Below are positions 11,805 through 24,763 of a stretch of DNA of 64,000 nucleotides, piece by piece. This DNA comes from Puffinus mauretanicus (taxonomy: Eukaryota > Chordata > Aves > Procellariiformes > Procellariidae): the NCBI GenBank assembly GCA_023333565.1, contig JAJKFH010000383.1, positions 62,001 to 126,000 on the forward strand, written 5' to 3'. The notes beneath the pieces are model-generated. The model saw only the letters and a list, made by a program, of their open reading frames with translations. It was not told the origin of the DNA and ran no database searches. The translations under genes and the position numbers were made by a program. Each line of letters starts with the position of its first letter. Within the stretch, counting starts at the first letter, position 1.

Positions 11805-12158
11805 GCTCAGTGTTGTATAGTGATGCTTACATGTTTTGTAGCCTTGGCATTAAGGACACGACCTGAAAAATTGACCTTTTTTTCTTAAGCGACTCTTTGG
11901 GCCATGGTCATTGAGCGTAATGGACTGAGCGGCTGTGTACAAGTTAGCTAGAGCCGAGATGGTGTAGACCATTTAAAGAAACCCACTTTTTCCTCTGGTC
12001 TCTTTCTTTCCTTACTTTTACAGACACGTTTTGTTTGTGTTCCTTACTGCTGCCACAACCAGCATGATTGTATAGAGCTCATTTGCTGTAGAACATTTAC
12101 ATACCAAGAGTTATATTAAAGCCGAATGCACAAATGAACATGTCATAATTTTTGTTAT

Positions 12159-12164
12159 AATAAA
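12159..12164 (+). terminator. PHLPP2: PHLPP2 distal poly(A) signal AATAAA
   Basis: AATAAA lies within ttgttataataaatatgaaa and is followed by the T/G-rich stretch gatgtctgcttttgtctg at about 12181-12198, a plausible downstream element. It is about 920 bases after the stop codon and is the best-placed signal in this UTR. Confidence 0.75.
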
Positions 12165-12669
12165 TATGAAATTTACACCTGATGTCTGCTTTTGTCTGAA
12201 TAGCTGAGCAGCAGCTTTCAAACAGTAGCTTGCTGTGGTTCATCAGCGTGCTGCTCAGATTAAACTGAGAAGTGTTGAAACTTTTTCGGCTCGATCACAT
12301 TTTTACACTAACTGCAGAAGCTCACGTGTACTTTTAGAATTTAAAGGCCATGCAAAATGGCCTTTAAAAGATAGGAAACACCTCTCTGAGGAATTGACCT
12401 GTTTCTTTTTTTCTTTCTCGGTACTAATTCAGCACTATTGATTTGCCCTTTGCCACAGTATTGACAGTGCCGGAAGACTGAAGAGGAGCCGTGCTCTGGC
12501 TCTATCCCACTGGGACCGAGTAACTGAAGATAGAAATGATGAAGGGATAATGCGGGCTAAGAAAAGGGAGAAAGAAAACATTGGATATGGAGAGAAGAGG
12601 GAAAATATAAAGAGAAGGTGGGACAAGTGAACTCAAAGCTACCTGCGCAAACTCAGATTTGCTCAAATG

Positions 12670-12749
12670 TGTTGAATGAACAGAAGTTTGACTTTGGTAG
12701 CAAAAACAAATTTGTTGAATGAACAGGCTGTTTGACTTTGGTAGCAAAA
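12670..12749. repeat. Short direct duplication (two copies of about 36 bp)
   Basis: The blocks TGTTGAATGAACAG and GTTTGACTTTGGTAGCAAAA occur at 12670-12705 and again at 12713-12749. They differ only by a small change between the two blocks. This looks like a recent local tandem duplication with period about 43 bp. Confidence 0.85.
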
Positions 12750-15700
12750 GGGCATTTTTTTGTGATTCCTGTGGGAAAGGAGCAACACCCTTTTTCAATA
12801 TTGCCTCTAACCAACTGCTCCATTTTACTTGTAACTCTTTAAAAAGCTGAATTAGTGTGTGATCATGACAGTGTCTTGTTCCTGCTTGACATTTGGTCTG
12901 TATTTTGGGAGAGGACTGTGGTAACAGGCTGTGGTCCGTATTTTGTTCTAGGGTGAAATAGCCAAGTTAGGACAGGATTGCTGTTAACAAGAGATTTTGA
13001 GTTTCTTTTCCTTAAATAATAACAGTAGAGAAGCAAACATGAAAATACCTGGTTTGGAAATGTTTATAGTACTGTCTACTGTAGATCTAGAAGATTGTAC
13101 TTTATTGTAATCTGAGCTTCAAAATATCTCTTTCTTAAAGAAAACTCATTAAATAATGTATTTAAACAAAAAATAAGTTTATGCTTTATTGGCTAGTAAC
13201 TCTTAGGTGTTCTTTGGTAAACGGTTTGTATATTTCAAATTTTGTTGAATGATCCGTTTTCCTTAGTGTCCTTGGAAAGTGTTATCTTTTTTTTCTTCTG
13301 TTTAGATGTTGCTTGAGGCTGAAGGTGATGACTAGCAAGGACACTACCATGGCCTAGGCAAGTGATTACAAGTTTAGGGTTTCCTGAGCAAGCTGGAAAA
13401 TTCTCTGTACCTTAAAAAAAAAAAAAGGGGGCCATTCTCTTCCACGTAGCACCCACTGCTAGTGGAGGAGTAATCTTGCTGCCGCTGTCTGTGGTCTCTC
13501 TTCATGATAAGGTGCCTCTGGTATGCTGTACATGTACTCCAGAGAGAGGAGCAGAGGTCAGAGCAGGGGTGGAAGAGGAACCATTTCACGTGAGCTAAAC
13601 TTTGGCCCAGCGCTGAGAATTGGCACTCCCTGCTGTGCCCTTTTCTCCTGTAAATAGGAGCATATGCACGCAGGCTTCACAAGGGCTTTCCCTTCCCTTC
13701 GTCTGAAGGACACACTCCAAGAACTTGCCAGCCCCTGTGGCATTAGCAGCTTACAGGCATCAATGCGGTTTCTCTCCTTATGCCCTTACCTTGAAGCAGA
13801 GATGGTCAAAAATGACAGCCCACCAAAGCCTGCCACTTTCAGCGTGGTACCTTCCGTAAAGTTAACGACGGCATTCTGGAGTCAGGGCTTCTGTAGCATC
13901 AACGTGACAGGATTTTGGCTGAGGAGCTGTACCTTTGGATTTCTGCCTGCCTGAAGAAGACATTTGTGGTAGTTGCCTGTCTTAACAAGTCATAATGCGA
14001 AGGACTGATACATTCATAGGGGCGACTTCTTCCCTCTACTGGGCTTCCCATAATGTGTTGAACTAGATCAGTAGGTTGGATGGCTGGGAAAGTTTATTTT
14101 TAAACAAGGGCAAAGGGTATTTTATTCTGGCTTTAAACTGGGACTTAGAAAACAAGGTTCAGTTTTTGCAGCTCGTGACTTTTCTGGACATCGCTGCCCT
14201 CTTTCACAAAAGGGGTTAGTGTGTTCTTATCTCGTGAGGACTGAAACTGAAGTCATTGATTTCATCTAGATGCATTACTATTGTATGTGATTTTATGATT
14301 ATGTGCACAATATACTTTACACAATTTTGACCTACCAGGAACTATCTGACTCGAACAGAGAAGTGGATTTGTTTGCAGAACTTGACAGCTGTAGCAGGGG
14401 CAAAGGTTGGGGGCTAAAAAGAAAGGAAGGCTTTCCACTGGGGAAAATGTAGAACCGTATTACCTTTATAATCAAACCTTTCGTGTCCTTTGAAACTTGC
14501 TGATAGCCGAATCTGAGACAAGCAGAAGTGCATGAACAGGAAGAGGTAGATGGCTGGTGGCAGAAAAATGAACATATTTACATTATTTCCTGGAAGATAA
14601 CTTTAAATAGGAAGCTATGATGGTATTGAGAAGTAACTGAGTTGCTTATGTGCTTGTATATGCGAGCCTTTTTTTGTGGCGTAAAAGCTTTTTTTCTTGC
14701 TTTCTGCCATAGTGCTCTAACATAATGTGTTTTGCTGTGCACGAATGACCTGTTGGCGTTCTGCTTGTGCATTGAGCCCGTGGCACCACCATCTTCTTGT
14801 TGGTAACTGGTGCCGTGGTGGCATTGCCTTCCTCTGGCTTACCGCTCTTGGAGTGCGCCAACTACGTCCATGTAGGTTGTCTCCCTCGCTGCTAGAGAAT
14901 GTGCTGCTACTGCAGCGCCCCATATGTTACCCTTTAAGTAGTCTCAGCTTGATGACTAGCCATCACGCTTACAATGTATGCGTAAGTTTCTAGCAAATTG
15001 TACGTATTTATTTTTTTAAGTATAATTTTACTACTTTGGAAGCACATCCACGTGGGGGTGGGTGTTAATGAAGTGTCACACACACCTTTGGAGGGAATTT
15101 CTGCATCTCTGCCCTAGTCATGGATGGTGTCTTCTGGGTTCAACCTTGCAGGTCTGGGCTTGCAAATGTTCACTTGAGTGGGTTGGTTGGGATAACCTAG
15201 TGAACACTTTACTGTTCTGGGGTGCAGAAGGGCTTGAGTTGATTCAAGCAGAGAAGTAGGATTCAAAGGAGTAAACACAACAGTGACTTTAGCTCGGTCA
15301 GCTTGATTTCCCTGGACACTGCCTGCCGTCGATGAAGAGATGAGCTTTCCTAAGAGGAGAAGGCACTCAAGTCTTAAGCTGAGCAGTTCTCAGCAGTGCT
15401 GTAGGGTCAGATCCCTCAGAGCTTTGGCTGCAGGGGGAGCTGTGTGGCCGTAAGTTGGTGAAAACATCTTTCAGGCTGAGTTGGAACCAAGACGTCTTGG
15501 TGTCTGTTAAACGACTCTACGTTGACTTTTTTCTGTTAACCTGCTTTATTGTCCTGCTTTGTTAATTCATTTGATTTGCTTCAGGGCCAACTTATTGCAC
15601 TATTGTTGGATTAATTGATTTGTTTGTTACCGATTTAATTGTTACCTGCATGCTTGCACTGCTTGCGGTGAAGATTTCATGGAGTGCTGCATGAACCAGC

Positions 15701-17215
15701 CTGTTCCTCTTGATTGATTCATTTTGGCGAGGGGTATGCTGCGTCCTGCGCTGATGGTGCAAGTGTTCAAATGCCCTACGTAACAAGACTACTGCTTCTG
15801 CGGAAAGATGAAAGTGCATCTGCTGCCTGAGAACAAGTAAAACCCTTTGCAACCATTTCAGTCAAAAGGTGAGGGTGGAAAAAAACTAAATATTTCATTA
15901 AGAGCAGCCCCAGGGCAGAATCAGTATACCATTTCTTTAAGGACATCAGTGGGGGGAAACGTTCCTTGTTTGCATCAAGTCCCTGGTTTAAATGATTGGT
16001 TCCTACTTTTCCCCAGACTTTCTAATTTTTATTTCCATTCCTGGTGAGTTCAACAGTTCATCCTTTAGATCATCCTTTCTCAGGCTGACAAGTTGGGATT
16101 CACCTGCAGTTGACTTGGATACCTCGTCCTACGTTTTATCTCCGGCAATGAGCTAAGCTTGCCCTCTAGGTTATGACAGGCAGGATCTGAGTGGGGCAGA
16201 CGCTATCTCATCTTTTTCCATATTTTCTTAATATTGAAAGCTGAAGGGAGATGCTTAATCTGCAAGAGCTCGTCAGGAGCATGACGGCACTGCGGCGGTG
16301 AGGAAGCTGTCGTATAATAACTGCAACGTGACAGAGACCTGGGACAGGCAGGGCTGGTCTGCTCCCCGGCAGGGAGACCCAGGAGTAGATGAGCCCCTGA
16401 GGCTTTCTGCTGTAGGAGAACCAGAGAGCCTGGTTTCCAACCAGAGACCCTGGTTTCCAGCACCTCAGGCTGGGGGGAGAGGATGAAGTCGGCAATACCA
16501 AGGCTGGGAGGTAGTGCCTGCTGGTGGATGAGGTTTAGCTGGCTCTTACTGCCCCGTCCCTGTTAGGGTCTCAGTTCCAGTGTCCTGTTGCTTGTCACAG
16601 GCGCCTGTTTCATGTTTTCATCTGAGCTTGTTCTGTGTCACTTGTCAAAACTCAAGCAAACAACCAAAATAGGGATCGTTTACCAGTGGTTCTGTGAAAG
16701 CGCCTTTGGAGGCCCGTGTTCAGGGTACGTAGGTGACTTAGGGGTCCCAGGGGCCACCAGTGGCCAGGGATGGGGCTGTGGAGGCCTTCAGGAGCCCCCG
16801 GTGTCAGCTGGGCTTGCAGCCCTGCAATGGGAGCCTGGGCACTAGACATGATGCTCTGAGCACAGCAGGCTTTTCTCCCCCCTGTCAGATTAAGCACAGC
16901 TGCACCGAGAGAAATAACGTATATTTTAATAGTAAAGTTGTCAGTATTGACTCACAGAACAGATGGAATTGTTTTGCTAATTGAATATATGCTGTTGAAT
17001 GCTTTAAAGAAAATTGGGACGCAGAACTATGAAGGAAGGCTGGTGTAGCAAAAGTGTGCGACTCTGTGACTTGTGAATAAGATGCTTTTTCATTGTAATC
17101 CCTCCTAAGGAGAGAGACGCCAGCGTTTTGGAGGGGGGGGGAATCTTGCAGTAGGTGCACTTGCAGTTAGCACTTATCTTGGTCCTGAAAAATGGAATAT
17201 ATAAGTAGAATTATA

Positions 17216-17265
17216 GAATATATAGTGCCATATTGTGCACAGAATAGTGCATTGAATATATAGTG
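17216..17265. repeat. Two copies of a 12-bp AT-rich motif
   Basis: GAATATATAGTG occurs at 17216-17227 and 17254-17265, with a related partial copy near 17194. It is a minor degenerate repeat of unknown meaning. Confidence 0.6.
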
Positions 17266-20200
17266 AAGTACTCTGCTCAAACGTATTTAAAATTGGGTGC
17301 CAAAGGAGAGCAAAATCTGCTGTGTCTTTTCAAAGTGGCCAAAGCTGTCCTCCTGATAGCAGCAGAGCTCCCCGAAAGCAAGCTTTGTGGGCCCTATTGA
17401 CAAGTCACCTGTGGTAGGGTCATTTAATGAGGAGTAAAGAGATGAACCCATTCTCTCATTCTGTTGGGCAAAATTTGACCACAGGGCTATTCAGAGTCAA
17501 CTCAGGTACCAGCAAAGTCTTTCCCCGGCATTCTTGGAGTGCCTGGAAATGACAAATTAGATGAGAACATGGAATAATGAGTCTGAGGTCCACCCTGGCC
17601 CCTCTTCAGAAATGGGGATGTGTGGGGCGGGAATCCGTAGTGAGTGACCTTCCCCCCTCCGAGTGATTTGTGGCTTGCACTTGGTTGAACCAGAAGCGGT
17701 CTTCTTGTGAAGAAGATAAGAAACGGCTTTCAGGCCTCCTGTTTTTTTCTGATTAGGAACTGAGCCTTTGTATCTGGGGTAGAAAAAGGCGTATTGCTGT
17801 CTGTCTCTGTTAATTGAAAACTGCAAGGGCTCCCCCTCGTGTTACCGCAGGACAGGACCAGAATTGGGGCATCTTCGTCCTTGGATGGTGCCAGTCAAAC
17901 GAGTGTGTCTTACCCCCTTGTGTACACCATCGTGTGAAATCACGCAGGAACACCAGCGGTCCGGAGAAGCCTTCCTTCAGCCGAACAAACGGCAGCAAGG
18001 CAGCAACACTGACATTAGCAGGAAGCCCCTTCGTACAGGCCAAGGACCCTGGCGCACACCGAAGCCTCCCAAGTCTTAGAAGCGATTGCTTCAAGTCTGA
18101 CAAGGATGCCAGGGCTGAGGGAGCCGGGGCAGCTAGACCTGCTGCTGCTCAGTAGAGCATCTGCAGTGCTGCCAGGTACGAAGATGGTCTTATCGAGCGC
18201 CCAAGTAGTCTTAGCGAACGGGCAATGAGATTTTGATCAGAGCATGCCTTATTTATTTGGACCAATAAATTGCCTGATCCTCACCATCAGAGCTGATCCA
18301 CAACAGTGTAAAAATCTGAATCTCCTTTAAGTTGCTCAGGGACGTAGGGCCATCTTGTTGGGGAGTTATTTTTGCAATCTGAAGGAAGAAAAACACCCTT
18401 TTTACTGTTTGTGCCCCGCCCCCCCGGTGACTAGGAACGCTAGCTAAACTCCGCTTAGAAAGTCTTAAACTCATTAATTTTCTGTCACCAGCTCTTTCAG
18501 TGTCCCATGGCTTCCATCATTCTGTGCTGAGAACCCTGCCCTAAAATACTCAGTGTTTGGAAGTCACTGTGGTGGGTCCTTCACGCTTGCAGATTCGGGC
18601 TGCTGTGGTGTGGGCGAAAAGTGATGTGGGTGTGCAGATGATAGTACAAAGCTATGCTTAAATCTATAAATCTGGGTATCGTGGGAAGCCTGTGAGTAAT
18701 GTATATGTGATGCACATAGTGTCTTCAACAGCTGATGAAATCCAGTTTTCACTAAACAGCTGGGCAAGTTCAAGCCTCCTTTTTTCCTCCTGCACTTCCA
18801 TTATCCATATTTATCTTAGAGATCAGTATGGGATAGCAAAAATTTAAGGTTTTCGTATAACTGTAAATGCCTAAACACCTCCATTACACAGTTTCTCTTG
18901 TAGTATTGAAAGTAATATATCCAAACCATAACTGAGTTTTCTAAAGCCTGTTTAAAACCTATGGTCCTTACCTGCATGCATCTGTCTCACGAGCCTTTCT
19001 ACATCCTTCTGAAAAACTAATTACCTGTAAAATGCATGCATGCGTTTCCCTCGCTTGAGCTCTTCAACACGGCCTGAGAGTTTTGGGAAGTCCAGTAGCA
19101 GGTGCAGGTGTGTGTGCAAATGGCATTGCTGGAAATCAATAGACCATTTGTAGTAATGAAGGGCATCCTGTGATTTGCCCGTTTTGCACTGTCACAGGCC
19201 AAAACCAATTACATCAAAGGCCCTGACAACCTGCAGACCTTGCAAGGAGTCTCATGTTTTATTTATGATGGGTGATGGTGAGCATCTGTGACACTTTTTG
19301 TGCTGTGCTGGCATTAAGCTGCTGCGATATGCTGAGCGGAGATGGATGTTGTGCAAGAGATGAGTAACACGAATGTCACAGCTGTCATAAACAACGCGGT
19401 CATAGTCCCCTTCAATAACTTACCTGAGTCTTGAAAAAGAAAAGGAGACACACAAATTCCGCAAATGTAATTGAGAGATCAGAGTTACCGAAGGTCTGTT
19501 GCGTATCTATAACTTTACTTAACTTATGGTGAATGTAAGTTGTGGTGGAAAATTACCAGAAGAGTAACTTTAATGAAGATAAATCTGCACTGGGAGTAAA
19601 ATACATGGATTACAAAAGAACAATTTCTTCAGACTGTTCTTTGGTACTCTAATCCCTGTATGTATTCTCATCACTTTAAAGCAGTTTCTTGTGTAAACTG
19701 AGATCCCAGCTTTTCTTAATGCTAAGCCTTGAATTCACTTTCTGCTGTTGCACAACCCATTTGTGTCCCTAGTTGTTTCTCCTTTGGGTACACTCAAACT
19801 GTTCTGAAGAACTGATGGAAAAAGTTCGAATCGTGATAAAATTTAATATATTCTGGGAATGTTGTCTTAAACACCTGAATAAGAAAGCTTGCTGTTTATG
19901 CTTACTTGAAAATTTCCTTTCTGCAGATGGGTACAAAGGTCTCTCCTCCTTACAGCTGGTCAGCAGCAGGAGGGCAGTGCCCTAACACATGCAGATCTTC
20001 CAGCAGTGCTGGATTTACAGTTCCAGATAACTGAATCATTTGGTAAATGTAAAGGTTATGTTAAACCTATTTGGAGGAGTAAATATCCTCTCTCTTCTCC
20101 GGCCTCACCCCCCCCCAATTTTGCATTTTACATTGAAACAAGACACTTGTGTCTTCGGATACTGGTTTGCTCTGTTCTGGACAAGATTTCCCCCAGACTG

Positions 20201-20322
20201 AACTACTTTTATGAACTATTGTTTGAATAAAAGAGACATTCAGAAAAATGGGTGCTCAAAGGTACACAGTCCACCATGATGAAAATTTCATGGCAGTTTA
20301 CTCAGGGGTGGGATGCAGAATC

Positions 20323-20370
20323 GGGGAGGGGGGGGGGAGGGTGTCTTTTTTTTTTTTTTTTTTTTTTTTT
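20323..20370. repeat. G-run followed by T25 homopolymer
   Basis: G-rich sequence with ten consecutive G (20328-20337) and flanking GGGG and GGG runs is followed within a few bases by 25 consecutive T (20346-20370). The T run may be the relic of a poly(A) tail on the - strand, or simple slippage. No retrocopy body is recognisable next to it. Confidence 0.85.
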
Positions 20371-21828
20371 AAAAATATAGTTATCCTAAACATCTTCTGC
20401 CTTTTGTTTCCCTCTCAGATTAGGGCATGGAGAGACATTTTGTCAGAGATTGTTTTTCTCTGTGGCTCTTCTGTGGGGAGGGGGTCCCTTTGTGGATAGT
20501 TAATGGCTGCTGAGCTCAGCTGGAGGTTTTGCTCTCAGACTGACTAAAGCTGTTTGCTCCCGCATTGAAGGAGACAGGTGCAAATTGATGGTTTCAATCC
20601 AAAGGGGCTGGCTGAGAGTCTCGCAGGTGACTCTGAGATAAATGAGCTACACCCCAGCACCTTGCACCGGTGACCTGTCATCTGTGGTGGGGCTTTTCTC
20701 CTGTCAGGCAGCTCCAGTTCACCCTGCAACCTGCATCTGTTCCTTAGTATCTCCAGGGAATGGGATGGTGGCCATTTTATTCCTCTTTCTGAAGGTTCAG
20801 AATAAGCTTGGCGAGCCAAAAGGCTTCCTACTGCACCAGTGGCGGGGCCCCCAAGGCTTTTAGGTTGAGAGAGGCCATACTGTCTACCCACAAGACAACC
20901 TTTCAGGGAAGCACAGATTTGACCTTTGCTATCACTGTTTCCCTTACAGCCGGTGATAAGCTGACGGTGGTCACAGTAGGCAAGCTGGATACACCCAGAG
21001 GCTCCCTCTCACCAAAGAGGGACTGAGGGTGACGACTGTGTGCAGTCCTTTGGTTGCAGGTGAAACTGGGCTGTGAGGGGCTGCATCGAAGCAGCAAAAG
21101 GAAATGGGTGAGTTTATCTTCAGTGCTGACCCTGAAGGTTGCACGCGGGCGGTGCATACACGCACGCATGGGGCGGGCAGCAGGGAAAGGCTAAAAGAAA
21201 TTATAAAGCTGAGAGGAGCCATTTACCCTGCCTTTGTTTACTGGTCCAAATGCAGATTATTGTCCTGTACTGACTGGCAGTCACTGCGCAGAGGTAACGG
21301 TGGGGCACAGCCATCTGCAGCAGAAGGTGGGAAGGCTGATCTGCCCTGGAGGGTAGGGCTGCCTGCAGCGGCAGCTGGGGACGGCAGCCTGTTGCAGCCT
21401 TAGTCATATGTGCGTGCCAGGAAATCTCTGCTCTTGTATCACACCTTCCCAGCTTGCACGGTAAAGATTTTCAAGTCGGCTACAGGATACCAAACATGGT
21501 CTTGTTACAGTCGGGAAGCAGGGTTGTTTGGATTGCTCTGATGGTATATGGCTCGCCCTTCACCCTGAGGGGAAGGAAAGCTGCTTCTTCCCTGCCCGAG
21601 TCCTCTGAGGAGTATTTCTGGGATTTTCCCCTCTCCTTTCCTACACTTCCCTCCATGAAGGTGAGCAGAGGTAACAGCACTGATGTTTATTTCCTCTTCA
21701 CGATTATTTCCTAGTGATCTTTCTTCATGGTCACAGGGAAAAAAGCAAATTCGAGGCACAAAGCTTTCAAGAAGCTGGCAATCTCTGGGCTTTGGCTTTC
21801 TTTGTGGTGCCTCTGCTCGCAGTGCTTC

Positions 21829-22560
21829 AGGACCTCAGCAAGTTTGTAGATGACACTAAGCTGCGTGGTGCAGTTTTTATGCTTGAGGGAAGGGATGCCA
21901 TCCAGAGGGACCTGTCAGGGTGTCAAGGCTTGAGAAGTGGGCCAATGTGAACCTCACAAAGATCCAACAAGGCCAAGTGCATGGTCCTGCAGCTGGGTTG
22001 GGGCGATCACCAGTATCAGTACAGACTGGGTGATGAATGGGTTGAGAGCGGCCCTGTGGAGAAGGACTTGGGGACACTGATGGATGAAAAACTTGATGTG
22101 AGCTGGCAATGTGCACTCGCAGCCCAGAAAGCCCGTTGTATCCCGGGCTGCATCACAAGAAGCGTGGCCGGCAGGTCGAGGGAGGCGATTCTGCCCCTTT
22201 CTCCACTCTGGTGAGACCCCACCTGGAGTACTGCGTCCAGCTCTGGAGCCCTCAGCACAAGACAGACCTGTTACAGCCAGTCCAGAGGAGGGCCATGAAG
22301 ATGATCAGAGGGATGGAACACCTCTCCTGTGAGGAAAGGCTGAGAGAGTTGGGGTTGTTCAGCCTGGAGAAGAGAAGGCCTGGGGAAAACCTTATCGTGG
22401 CCTTTCAATGTATGAAGAGGGCTGATAAGAAACATGGAGAGAGACTTTTTACCAGAGCCTGTAGTCACAGCACAAGGGATACGGTTTTAAACTAAAAGAG
22501 GGTAGATTTAGATTAGCTATAAGGAATAAACTTGAGGCTGCGGAGGTGAGAGACACGAGG
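21829..22560 (+). mobile_element. CR1 LINE fragment (3' part of the reverse-transcriptase ORF, diverged, lacking the 3' terminus)
   Basis: The sequence follows the avian CR1 consensus from the block gacctcagcaagtttgtaga, through cctggagtactgcgtccagc and gaggaaaggctgagagagtt, to agagggtagatttagattag. After about 22531 the match becomes poor, and the CR1 3' UTR and octamer end are absent. The translated frame shows LVRPHLEYCVQLWSP and RLRELGLFSLEKRR, typical of the C-terminal end of CR1 ORF2. Stops and frame shifts show that it is a dead copy. Confidence 0.92.
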
Positions 22561-24579
22561 GGATGGTGAATGCAGGGAGGCAGCTGGGTGAGGAGCTGAG
22601 AGAACGTGACTGGGACCGACTGGATGCTCGGGCAGCGAGCGGGTCCCAGGAGTCTCCAACCGAGCACCTGTAACTAGCAACTACTTTTTGACTCTCCCCA
22701 TAAAATGCATAAAATTGCTCCTGTTAACAGGAAAGGGACCCAAAAGGGATTGACTGTGAGGAACCCAAGTGTCCAAGGGAGGAACACTACAGCAATAGTC
22801 CACAGGGAAACTCTGCGTACCTTGTTCTAAAGACTGAATTACCTTGCAGCAAATGAGGCCTTTACCACACACACAAGGAAAAAACAGACAGAATCAATGC
22901 TCGCAGAGGACTCTTGCTATTGCACAGCGATGGCAGGCAAGCATTCAAAAACGAATGGGGCAGAGTAAGAAGCCCTGAGATTAAAATTCGTACCACACAC
23001 ATATTTAAGGACTGAGTCAAGATTTATATATTCTTATCCGCAGCCTTTTCTAATCTTTTGAATGTGTCACTTCAAGGTGCTGCTTTTTGTTGTTTGTGTA
23101 AGTTAGTTACATGATGACACGCTGTTATTGAGCCTGCATTCAAAATGTGCAAGATGCAGAGGCAGCGCAGGACCAAGGGTGCAGGCAGAAATGCCTAACA
23201 AGTGGTTAGCTGCGGCTTTAGCGGCATGCCAGACATCCCTGTAACAGACTTTCCAGCCGATTACAGCATACCAGTCAAGGTCTGCGTTTGGGCAAAGAGC
23301 TAGAAATCGAAGTCTTAATTTCATTACTCTATCACTACTGTGAGTCATGGCAAGTTTGGAAAAACTCTTCACTCCTGCCTCTTCATAAGCATAATAATGC
23401 TATGAAGCTTCTTGACGTTCAAAGTGTTAAAGAGATGTTTAAGGTATTATATTAAATACTTGTTGTAAAGGCTTATGTAATCACTTCTAACAGAACCATA
23501 ACATTTTCTTGTTTAGCTTATATTACCACAAACATAATCCTTTGAGATCTGTGTGTGTGTGTATACATATAAAAAGTATACAATAAATAAGCTCTATGGT
23601 GGTTCAAAAGAGCCTCATCTGGGCAATGACTCTGAGCCAGACAAAACTGAAAAGAGTGAGCACAGCCAGAATAAAAATTGCCTCTTCCCTCCTCTCACGC
23701 TGGCAAATCTTATGTACTTCAAGAGCAGCCTTTTTTTCTCACTCCCTCATCTATGAAGACCAGTGATCTATTTCATCTGCCTCAAACAAAGGACTCTTGA
23801 AAGATGTTCTCTTAAATTTATTTTCTCAACCCTGGGGGCATACAACTACTGCTGTTCACTCATGCTTTGAGTGTTTAGATATTGGAAGGACACATGTACT
23901 TTCTGTCATTGTTACAGCATTCCCATGGAAAACTCCAGGGCAGCCAGCGTGTTCCCAACTCGGGCTCTGCCCACCACTGGCTGCGGAGTCAGCAAGCCAA
24001 ACCTTGTTTAGGTGGTTACAGAAGCAAGCGCGATCTTTACTAAGCTAATGGCTGACCAATGTGCTGCCTCTCAGGTTCTGATCTGCGCTCAGTGAGATGA
24101 GGAAAACATAGTAGAGAACTGGAGGAGGACCAAAATGCTGCCTTTGAAACTGCAGCTGGTTCCTCCCAGCAGCGTTCCTCAGGGAGTGCATGATTGGCAT
24201 GTGTCAACCCCCGTGACTCAAAAGATAAAAACGCTTCACTAGCCCAAGTGAAACAGGTTACAAGCGTAGCTTCGGCTGTGATTCAGAAAAGCAGTGTCCT
24301 TTGCTTTGTGAGCGGTGTGGCGTAAGGCAATAGGATGCATCGACAGGCACAGGATCTGTTGAAGGCTGCCCATCCTAGCTGTGCATTCGATTCCTTATGT
24401 CATGGGAGAGGAAAGGAAGTGGCGGTTCGCCCAAGTTTGGCAGCACTGCAGTTGCAACCTGTTAACAGCCCATTGCTGTTTGGATTTGCTCTATGCAGGA
24501 TGAAAACATTACAATCAATCAAACACATTTAAATGCAGGAGTCCAGCTTGAGAGACTGCTACAAAAAACCTTGTTAAAA

Positions 24580-24763
24580 CATCTGCTCAACGTCAATTTT
24601 ATTACGTCATGTTATAGCAGTATTGTTACATTTGGTGATTCGATACACACTTCAGCACCTTGTAGGACAATACATTGTGGACTGATCGCCTGTTTAGCAT
24701 GCGATGCCCGGTGCCCGTCCCTTGCTGAAGCTCCAGTGCTCTGGCACAATCCTAGAGCTGATT
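24580..24763 (-). other. MARVELD3: MARVELD3 3' UTR (if the first AATAAA is used)
   Basis: Non-coding sequence between the stop codon at 24764 and the candidate poly(A) signal. Nothing else was recognised. Confidence 0.5.
24598..24603 (-). terminator. MARVELD3: Candidate MARVELD3 poly(A) signal AATAAA
   Basis: On the - strand AATAAA lies in acgtaataaaattgacgttg, about 160 bases after the stop codon. A short 3' UTR would end near 24580. The downstream sequence is moderately T-rich. Other signals further left cannot be excluded. Confidence 0.5.

Larger units (their letters stand above)
11239..12180 (+). other. PHLPP2: PHLPP2 3' UTR
   Basis: AT-rich non-coding sequence from the stop codon to just beyond the AATAAA at 12159. 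It contains possible proximal poly(A) signals at 11261-11266, 11500-11505 and 11511-11516, the last two inside an A/T microsatellite. There is also one Pumilio-type element at 11797. The end near 12180 is inferred from the usual 10-30 base distance after the signal, so the true cleavage site is not seen directly. Confidence 0.8.
12181..24579. other. Gene-free interval between the convergent 3' ends of PHLPP2 and MARVELD3
   Basis: About 12.4 kb without a recognisable exon. It contains a short direct duplication (12670-12749), a small AT repeat (17216-17265), a G/T homopolymer cluster (20323-20370) and a CR1 fragment (about 21829-22560). All open frames are short and unlike known proteins, apart from CR1-derived frames. 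Confidence 0.75.

Noticed and set aside
20346..20370. T25 as the poly(A) tail of a processed pseudogene on the - strand
   Set aside because: No retrocopy body or target-site duplication could be recognised beside it.
22109..22495. 128-codon frame with RT-like C-terminal sequence
   Set aside because: It is part of the degenerate CR1 copy, not a host gene.
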